64,000 bases of DNA from DATJLY01 sp035518375 (GTDB lineage Bacteria > Pseudomonadota > Alphaproteobacteria > ATCC43930 > CGMCC-115725). Positions 59,112 through 64,000 of this stretch are shown here, one piece after another. The first letter of the stretch is position 1. Every line of letters starts with the position of its first letter. The notes under the pieces are model-generated. The model was not told the origin of the DNA, made no database searches, and saw nothing but the letters and a program-made list of their open reading frames with translations. The position numbers and the translations under genes are program-made. The stretch covers positions 15,887-79,886 of the forward strand of contig DATIXQ010000055.1 in assembly GCA_035518375.1 (NCBI GenBank), written 5' to 3'.

Positions 59112-60287
59112 ATGACCGATGTCGTCATTGCCGCCGCGGCACGCACGCCGATCGGCTCCTTCAATGGCACCCTCAGCACGCTTCCCGCCCACGATCTCGG
59201 CAAGGCCGCGATCGTCGAGGTGCTGCGACGCGCAGAGGTGGCGCCGGCCGAGGTGAGCGAGGTCGTACTCGGGCAGATCCTGCAGGCGGGCGAGGGCCAG
59301 GGCCCGGCGCGCCAGGCTGCGGTCGCCGCCGGAATCCCGTACGAGGTCACGGCCTACAGCATCAACCAGCTCTGCGGCTCGGGCCTGCGTGCGGTGGCGC
59401 TCGGGTTCCAGGCGATCCGGCTCGGCGAGTCCGCGATCGTCGTGGCCGGCGGCCAGGAGAGCATGAGCCAGGCGCCGCACTGCATCCATCTGCGCAACGG
59501 CGTGAAGATGGGCGATGCCGATCTCGTCGACACCATGATCAAGGATGGGCTGTGGGACGCCTTCAACGGCTACCACATGGGCAACACCGCCGAGAACGTG
59601 GCGCAGCGGTGGCAGATCACGCGGGCAGAGCAGGACGGGCTTGCCGCCCGCTCGCAGGCGCGCGCCGAGGCCGCGCAGAAGGCCGGCCGCTTCAAGGACG
59701 AGATCGTGCCGGTGACAATCACCACGCGCAAAGGCGAGACGGTGGTCGATGCCGACGAATATCCGAAGCACGGCACCACGGTCGAGGTACTGGCGAAGCT
59801 GCGCCCCGCCTTCGACAAGAACGGCACGGTCACGGCCGGCAACGCGTCGGGCATCAATGACGGCGCCGCCGCGATCGTGCTGATGTCGGCCGAGGAGGCC
59901 AAGCGCCGCGGCCGCAAGCCGCTCGCGCGGATCGTGTCGTGGGCGACGGCAGGCGTCGATCCGGCAGTGATGGGGACGGGGCCGATCCCGGCGAGCCGCG
60001 CCGCGCTTAAGCGCGCAGGCTGGTCGGTCGGCGACCTCGACCTGATCGAAGCGAACGAAGCGTTCGCGGCGCAGGCCTGCGCCGTCAACAAGGACCTGAA
60101 CCTCGATCCCGAGAAAGTGAACGTCAACGGCGGCGCGATCGCATTGGGCCACCCGATCGGCGCGTCGGGTGCGCGCGTGCTCGTGACGCTGCTCTACGAG
60201 ATGCAGCGGCGCGATGCGAAGAAAGGCTTGGCAACGCTCTGCATCGGCGGCGGCATGGGCATCGCCATGTGCGTCGCGCGCGATTGA
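59112..60287 (+). CDS. phaA: Acetyl-CoA acetyltransferase (beta-ketothiolase)
   Basis: 391 residues. Nucleophile Cys88 in NQLCGSGLRAV, His around 348 in GGAIALGHPIGASGAR and second Cys around 378 in LCIGGGMGIAM: complete thiolase active site. Condenses two acetyl-CoA to acetoacetyl-CoA, first step of PHB synthesis. ATG after GGGGAGAGACCCC. Followed at 56 bases by PhaB on the same strand; 40 bases downstream of the PhaC-like gene. Confidence 0.95.
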   Translation: MTDVVIAAAARTPIGSFNGTLSTLPAHDLGKAAIVEVLRRAEVAPAEVSEVVLGQILQAGEGQGPARQAAVAAGIPYEVTAYSINQLCGSGLRAVALGFQAIRLGESAIVVAGGQESMSQAPHCIHLRNGVKMGDADLVDTMIKDGLWDAFNGYHMGNTAENVAQRWQITRAEQDGLAARSQARAEAAQKAGRFKDEIVPVTITTRKGETVVDADEYPKHGTTVEVLAKLRPAFDKNGTVTAGNASGINDGAAAIVLMSAEEAKRRGRKPLARIVSWATAGVDPAVMGTGPIPASRAALKRAGWSVGDLDLIEANEAFAAQACAVNKDLNLDPEKVNVNGGAIALGHPIGASGARVLVTLLYEMQRRDAKKGLATLCIGGGMGIAMCVARD

Positions 60288-60343
60288 GTCGTAAGTAACC
60301 GCGCGACCTTCAGGTACGTGCGGCAAAGTGGGAGGAGACGACG

Positions 60344-61066
60344 ATGAGCCGAGTGGCAATCGTGACGGGCGGCACGCGCGGCATCGGCCGCGCCATCGCC
60401 GAGGCGCTGAAGGGCGCGGGCTACAAGGCGGCGGCGACATATGCCGGCAACGAGCGTGCAGCCCAGAGCTTCACGCACGAGACCGGCATTCCGTCCTATC
60501 GCTTCGACGTGAGCGACTATCAGCAATGCGCCACCGCCGTGAAGAAGATCGAGCAGGAGGTGGGACCGGTCGACATTCTCGTCAACAATGCCGGCATCAC
60601 GCGCGACGCGGTCCTGCACCGCATGACGCCAGAGCAATGGGGCCAGGTGATCGCGACCAACCTCACCTCGTGCTTCAACATGTGCCGCTGTGTCATCGAG
60701 GGCATGCGCGAGCGCGGCTTCGGCCGCATCGTCAATATCGGCTCGATCAACGGCCAGGCGGGCCAGTACGGCCAGGTGAATTATGCCGCCGCCAAGTCCG
60801 GCATTCACGGCTTCACCAAGGCACTGGCGCAGGAAGGCGCCTCGCGCAACATCACGGTGAACGCGATCGCGCCGGGCTATATCGACACCGACATGGTGCG
60901 TGCCGTGCCCGCGAACGTGCTCGAGAAGATCGTGGCGCGCATTCCGGTGGGCCGCCTCGGCCATGCCGGCGAGATCGCGCGGGGCGTGCTCTTCCTTGTC
61001 TCCGACGATGGCGGCTTCGTCACCGGCTCGACGCTCTCGATCAACGGCGGCCAGCACATGTATTGA
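60344..61066 (+). CDS. phaB: Acetoacetyl-CoA reductase PhaB
   Basis: 240 residues, classical SDR. TGGTRGIGRAIAE near residue 9, NNAGITRDAVLHRM (AcAc-CoA/FabG-type), GSINGQAGQYGQVNYAAAK with Ser, Tyr and Lys. NADPH-dependent reduction of acetoacetyl-CoA to (R)-3-hydroxybutyryl-CoA. GGGAGGAGACGACG ribosome-binding site. Last gene of the plus-strand PHB run; its stop is followed by the hairpin repeat at 61085. Confidence 0.94.
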   Translation: MSRVAIVTGGTRGIGRAIAEALKGAGYKAAATYAGNERAAQSFTHETGIPSYRFDVSDYQQCATAVKKIEQEVGPVDILVNNAGITRDAVLHRMTPEQWGQVIATNLTSCFNMCRCVIEGMRERGFGRIVNIGSINGQAGQYGQVNYAAAKSGIHGFTKALAQEGASRNITVNAIAPGYIDTDMVRAVPANVLEKIVARIPVGRLGHAGEIARGVLFLVSDDGGFVTGSTLSINGGQHMY

Positions 61067-61084
61067 GGCGGGCGCTTTCATCCT

Positions 61085-61157
61085 GTCATTGCGAGGAGCG
61101 CAGCGACGAAGCAATCCCCATTCGGCAGCGGGACTGCTTCGCTGCGCTCGCAATGAC
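61085..61157. repeat. Dispersed hairpin repeat between convergent genes
   Basis: GTCATTGCGAGGAGCGCAGCG at the left and CGCTGCGCTCGCAATGAC at the right, arms ending GAAGCAATCCCC and GGGACTGCTTC around a small loop. Same element as at 36694-36767. It fills the gap between the converging stops of phaB (61066) and the exported isochorismatase-like gene (61175). Confidence 0.8.
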
Positions 61158-61174
61158 AGCGGAGTTGAGCGGCC

Positions 61175-61810
61175 TTAGAACTTGATCATGCCGCTGCGCG
61201 TCAGCACGATCTTGCCGCCGATGACCGGCGCCGTCGCGAGCGTATGGGCGACGGACTGGTCGGCATAGAGATCCCTGCTCGTCACTCCGTCGACAGCGAC
61301 GATCACCTGGTATTTATGGGCGAAGGCCGCCTGCGCGGTAAAAAGGACCGCGCCGTTCGACGCATTGCCGACGCAGATCACCGTCTTGATGCCTTTCCTC
61401 TTCAGGATCTTGTCGATGTCGCTATCGACGAACTTGTCGAGGAGGCCGATGACGACCGGCTCCTTATCGATCGGCGCCACTTGCGCCAGGATCTCGCCTT
61501 GTTTCGGCTCCGCGGTCGGATATTTCGAGTAGACGACGAACGCCTTGGCCGCGCGCGCCTCGGCAAGAAGCTTCTCCGAGGCCGGCAGGGCCGCCATGCA
61601 GCGCGGGTTGGGCGCGCAATTCTGCTGCAGGAAATCGATCATCAGGAGCGCCGTCGTCTTGGGATCGACGGTGACATCCTGGAGCTTCGGCGGGGCGGGC
61701 GGCTGCACGCTCGCCCATTGATCGATGATGTCCTCGCTCCACGCCGGCGCGGCGGCGCAGAAGAAGACGGCAACGGCAACAAGGGGCAGCAGACGGCGAA
61801 CGAAGTTCAT
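61175..61810 (-). CDS. Exported isochorismatase-fold protein lacking the catalytic cysteine
   Basis: 211 residues with a Sec signal peptide MNFVRRLLPLVAVAVFFCAA then AWS/ED. The fold is recognisable: LLMIDFLQQNC (Asp59), LLDKFVDSDID (Lys126) and VICVGNASNGAVLFTAQAAF followed by YQVIVAVDGVTS. The position that is Cys in active family members is Ala154 here (NGAV instead of xxCV). Could be inactive, a binding protein or a variant chemistry. Periplasmic location is unusual for this family. Minus strand, convergent with phaB across the hairpin repeat. Confidence 0.78.
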   Translation of the reverse strand: MNFVRRLLPLVAVAVFFCAAAPAWSEDIIDQWASVQPPAPPKLQDVTVDPKTTALLMIDFLQQNCAPNPRCMAALPASEKLLAEARAAKAFVVYSKYPTAEPKQGEILAQVAPIDKEPVVIGLLDKFVDSDIDKILKRKGIKTVICVGNASNGAVLFTAQAAFAHKYQVIVAVDGVTSRDLYADQSVAHTLATAPVIGGKIVLTRSGMIKF

Positions 61811-61863
61811 GGATTCCTCCCGATGGTTCTTGAGCTTAAGGAATCAGCAAAAGGGGGCTTCGG

Positions 61864-62658
61864 TCAAGCGCCGCGGGTCTTATCCTCCCCCGGCACGGCG
61901 AGGCGCTCGGCGCGCTTTTCCAGGAACTCGCGGAGCCGCTCCTGCGCTTCGGGCGTCGTTTGCGTCATCGCGGCCATCAGCGATTCGAAGAAGAGCCCGT
62001 CGTCATGCGCGAGGTCCTGGATGCGCGGCAGCGCGTTCGTGATCGCGTAGTTGGACAAGGGCGCGTTCCTGGCGACGCGGAGCGCCACCTCGCGCGCTTT
62101 TGCGAGCGTCCCGCCCTTCGGCACGAGATACTGCACGAAGCCGGCGCGCTCGCCCTCGGCTGCGGAAAGTACGCGGCCCGTCAGCATCATGTCGGCCATG
62201 CGCGCGGCCGTGATGAGACGCGCGACGCGCACCGAGCCGCCGCCGCCAACGAAGATGCCGCGGCTCCCCTCGGGCAGCGCGAAGAAAGCGCTGTCGTCGG
62301 CGACGCGGATGTGGGCCGAGGCCGCAAGCTCCATGCCGCCGCCCACGACCGCGCCCGTAAGCGCGCTCACATAAGGGATGGGGCCGCGCTCGATGGTGTC
62401 GAAGATGGCGTGCCATTTGCGCGAATGGTGGACATTCTCGACCGCCGTGCGCGTCACATGCTCAGCGAGATCGAGGCCCGCGGAGAAATGCGCGCCGTGG
62501 CCGAAGACGAGGCCGACCTTGGCCTCGCCGTTGGCGCGCGCGACTGCGATGCGCAACGCCTCGACAAGCGCATCGTCGATGGCGTTGCGCTTGTCCGGCC
62601 GGTTCAAACCGATGAGCGCGACGGGCCCGTCGAGCTCATAGGTGAGCACGTCGCTCAT
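61864..62658 (-). CDS. Enoyl-CoA hydratase/isomerase family protein
   Basis: 264 residues from ATG 62658 (MSDVLTYELDGPVALIGLNRP), starting inside the stop of the GST gene (ATGA); the long open frame upstream lies over GST. Crotonase pattern: LNRPDKRNAIDDALV, FGHGAHFSAGLDL (oxyanion hole), ALTGAVVGGGMELAASAHIRVADDSAFFALPE. GVFVGGGGSVRVARL continues. Catalytic glutamates of hydratase type are not both obvious, so the reaction (hydration, isomerisation or hydrolysis) is open. Co-transcribed with the GST gene on the minus strand. Confidence 0.87.
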   Translation of the reverse strand: MSDVLTYELDGPVALIGLNRPDKRNAIDDALVEALRIAVARANGEAKVGLVFGHGAHFSAGLDLAEHVTRTAVENVHHSRKWHAIFDTIERGPIPYVSALTGAVVGGGMELAASAHIRVADDSAFFALPEGSRGIFVGGGGSVRVARLITAARMADMMLTGRVLSAAEGERAGFVQYLVPKGGTLAKAREVALRVARNAPLSNYAITNALPRIQDLAHDDGLFFESLMAAMTQTTPEAQERLREFLEKRAERLAVPGEDKTRGA

Positions 62659-63278
62659 GCCTTGGGCGCGGTCTCTTGCATCGAGCTGCGCGCGGAGAAG
62701 CGCTCGTACCACGCGGCAAGGCGCCGGGCGCGTGCGCGCCAATCCTCGCTCGCATAGCGGAAGTCGAGATAGCCGAGCGCGCAGCCGACCGTGATCTGGC
62801 CGATCGTGGCCGGCTCCTCGGCGTTGCCGAGCTCGCCTGCCTCGCATTCCATCTCGAGCGCGCCGATGGCGGTTCGCACCTTGCGCATTTGGGCGTCGAT
62901 CCAGTCGGGCCATTGGAATTCTTTTGGCCGTACCGATTCGTAGCGCCCGAGGATTGCCGCCTCGAGCACGCCGTCGCCGAGCGCCTCCTGGCGCAGCGCT
63001 ATCCAGCGCGCCTTGCCCTCGGCCGGGAAGATGCGGGCCTTGCCGTGGAGCGTGTCGAGATATTCGCAGATGACGTGCGAATCATAGAGCACGAGCCCGT
63101 CGTCGGTGGTAAGCGCCGGAACCTTGATGAGCGGGTTCTCGCGCGCGACTTCCTCGTTGGGCTTCGTTGGCGCGACGGCCGTCGGAATTCGCTCGATCCG
63201 TCCGACGAGCCCGGTCTCGTACGCCGTGACCATGACCTTGCGGACGAACGGCGAAGTCGGTGAATGACGGAGCCTCAT
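62655..63278 (-). CDS. Glutathione S-transferase family protein
   Basis: 207 residues from ATG 63278 behind GGGGAGAGAC; a longer frame to 63350 lacks this ribosome-binding site. N-terminal thioredoxin-like domain: RHSPTSPFVRKVMVTAYETGL, NPLIKVPALTTDDGLVLYDSHVICEYLD (cis-Pro in KVPAL and the ES/DS glutathione-binding turn). C-terminal helical domain with IGQITVGCALGYLDFRY. Typical bacterial GST of the YfcG/YibF-like kind with a Ser in place of a catalytic Cys. Conjugation substrate unknown; transcript continues into the enoyl-CoA hydratase gene. Confidence 0.9.
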   Translation of the reverse strand: MRLRHSPTSPFVRKVMVTAYETGLVGRIERIPTAVAPTKPNEEVARENPLIKVPALTTDDGLVLYDSHVICEYLDTLHGKARIFPAEGKARWIALRQEALGDGVLEAAILGRYESVRPKEFQWPDWIDAQMRKVRTAIGALEMECEAGELGNAEEPATIGQITVGCALGYLDFRYASEDWRARARRLAAWYERFSARSSMQETAPKA

Positions 63279-63359
63279 GCCTGTCTCTCCCCGAGCGGTT
63301 ATTCGCTCCATTGAGCCTAGCCTAAATTGGGGCTCCTTCCCATGGTACACTCAAGTGTC

Positions 63360-64000
63360 ATGAGCGCCGACGTCGTCGATCTTCGTGATTTCTATGCGGG
63401 CCGCCTGGGCAAGGTCGCGGTGCGCATGATCCGCCGGCGTCTGCGCCTCGTTTGGCCGGACGTCACAGGCGCGCGCATCCTCGGCTTCGGCTACGCCTCG
63501 CCCTATCTGCGGCCGTTCCTGGCCGATGCGGAGCGCGTGATGTCGCTCATGCCGCCCTCGCAAGGCGTGCTGCCGTGGCCGGCCGAGGGGCCGTTCCGGG
63601 TGGCGCTCGCCGACGAGGCCGAGCTGCCCTTGGCCGACTACTCGATCGACCGCGTGCTGCTCGTCCACGCCGTCGAGTTCAGCGAACTCCTGCATCCGCT
63701 CCTGCGGGAGGTGTGGCGCGTCTTGGCGGGCGGCGGACGCGTTCTCGCTATCGTGCCGAACCGGCGCGGCATCTGGGCACGGCTCGACAACACGCCGTTC
63801 GGGCAGGGCCAGCCCTTCACGCCCGGGCAGCTGACGCGCGTCCTGCGCGAGACAGGTTTCACCCCGGAGCGCACGGCCTCGGCGCTCTTCATGCCGCCCA
63901 CGCATTCGCGCATGATGCTGCGCTCCGCCGGCGCATGGGAGACGCTCGGCGAGCGCTGGTTCACCGCATTCTCGGGGGTTTCGATGGTCGAGGCCTCGAA
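63360..64000 (+). CDS. SAM-dependent methyltransferase, N-terminal part (continues beyond window)
   Basis: 213 codons visible from ATG 63360 to the right edge. GARILGFGYASPYLRPFL is the degenerate SAM-binding glycine motif, EAELPLADYSIDRVLLVHAVEF is the motif IV region (class I) and REVWRVLAGGGRVLAIVPNRRG follows. This subgroup of Methyltransf_11 proteins is common in alphaproteobacteria and lacks a clear function. Divergent from the GST gene with 81 bases between; no good Shine-Dalgarno is seen before the ATG. Confidence 0.8.
   Translation, partial: MSADVVDLRDFYAGRLGKVAVRMIRRRLRLVWPDVTGARILGFGYASPYLRPFLADAERVMSLMPPSQGVLPWPAEGPFRVALADEAELPLADYSIDRVLLVHAVEFSELLHPLLREVWRVLAGGGRVLAIVPNRRGIWARLDNTPFGQGQPFTPGQLTRVLRETGFTPERTASALFMPPTHSRMMLRSAGAWETLGERWFTAFSGVSMVEAS

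Noticed and set aside
1..64000. tRNA, rRNA, CRISPR arrays, insertion sequences, phage genes
   Set aside because: None could be recognised by reading; the only repeats are the short intergenic palindromic elements described.

Overview
The window looks like a chromosomal stretch of a high-GC alphaproteobacterium, probably of the Rhizobiales/Rhodospirillales kind. The lineage clues are a PhaR-type PHB regulator next to PhaA/PhaB, a MucR-like N-terminal domain, three perfect matches to the GGAAC-N16/17-CGTT promoter consensus of the general-stress sigma factor EcfG, short palindromic intergenic repeats, and very dense gene packing with many ATGA-type stop/start overlaps. I see no tRNA, rRNA, CRISPR array, insertion sequence or phage gene.

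Region 1 (1-33 kb) is a catabolic island. It opens with the end of a Rieske oxygenase coupled to a glutamine-synthetase-like ligase and a Gfo/Idh/MocA oxidoreductase. Three molybdenum hydroxylase sets of the xanthine dehydrogenase/CoxLMS type follow, with an alpha/beta hydrolase, an SDR, a 2-hydroxypentadienoate-hydratase-like enzyme and a RutB-like cysteine hydrolase. A long plus-strand operon (15.9-28.7 kb) then carries two split thiamine-diphosphate decarboxylase-like pairs, a cytoplasmic NMT1/SsuA-fold protein, a Tat-exported binding protein, a fused ABC permease and its ATPase, an M20-like protein, and a compact meta-cleavage module: CarC-like hydrolase, CarAa-like Rieske oxygenase, N-carbamoylsarcosine/maleamate-amidase-like hydrolase, small LigA/CarBa-like subunit and large LigB/CarBb-like extradiol dioxygenase. 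A second complete ABC importer (binding protein, fused permease, ATPase) faces it on the minus strand. Together the genes suggest import, hydroxylation, ring opening and hydrolysis of an aromatic or N-heteroaromatic compound, possibly with amide or amino groups.

Region 2 (32.7-43.9 kb) is mixed: a methyltransferase, a small lipoprotein, a sorbosone-dehydrogenase-type PQQ enzyme, an FrsA-like hydrolase, an unusual single-chain nitrile-hydratase-like protein with a His-rich linker, a PEP-mutase/isocitrate-lyase-family enzyme, a Crp-type regulator, and an operon of an MFS exporter, a quinone-oxidoreductase-like MDR, a polysaccharide-deacetylase-family enzyme and a carboxymuconolactone-decarboxylase-family protein.

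Region 3 (43.9-51.5 kb) is a surface-glycan cluster: O-antigen ligase, asparagine synthase, two family-2 glycosyltransferases, a GT11-like fucosyltransferase and a methyltransferase, with an SRAP/YedK DNA-repair protein embedded in it.

Region 4 (51.5-64 kb) holds regulators and housekeeping genes: an SDR lacking the usual Tyr, a MucR-N/cold-shock-domain chimera, a DUF1328 membrane protein behind an EcfG-type promoter, an XRE regulator, an alpha/beta hydrolase, a PAS-GGDEF-EAL protein, a PHB cluster (PhaR, a PhaC-like synthase, PhaA, PhaB), an exported isochorismatase-fold protein lacking its cysteine, an enoyl-CoA hydratase, a glutathione transferase and the start of a methyltransferase. All calls come from reading the sequence and from recalled family knowledge; no database search was run.
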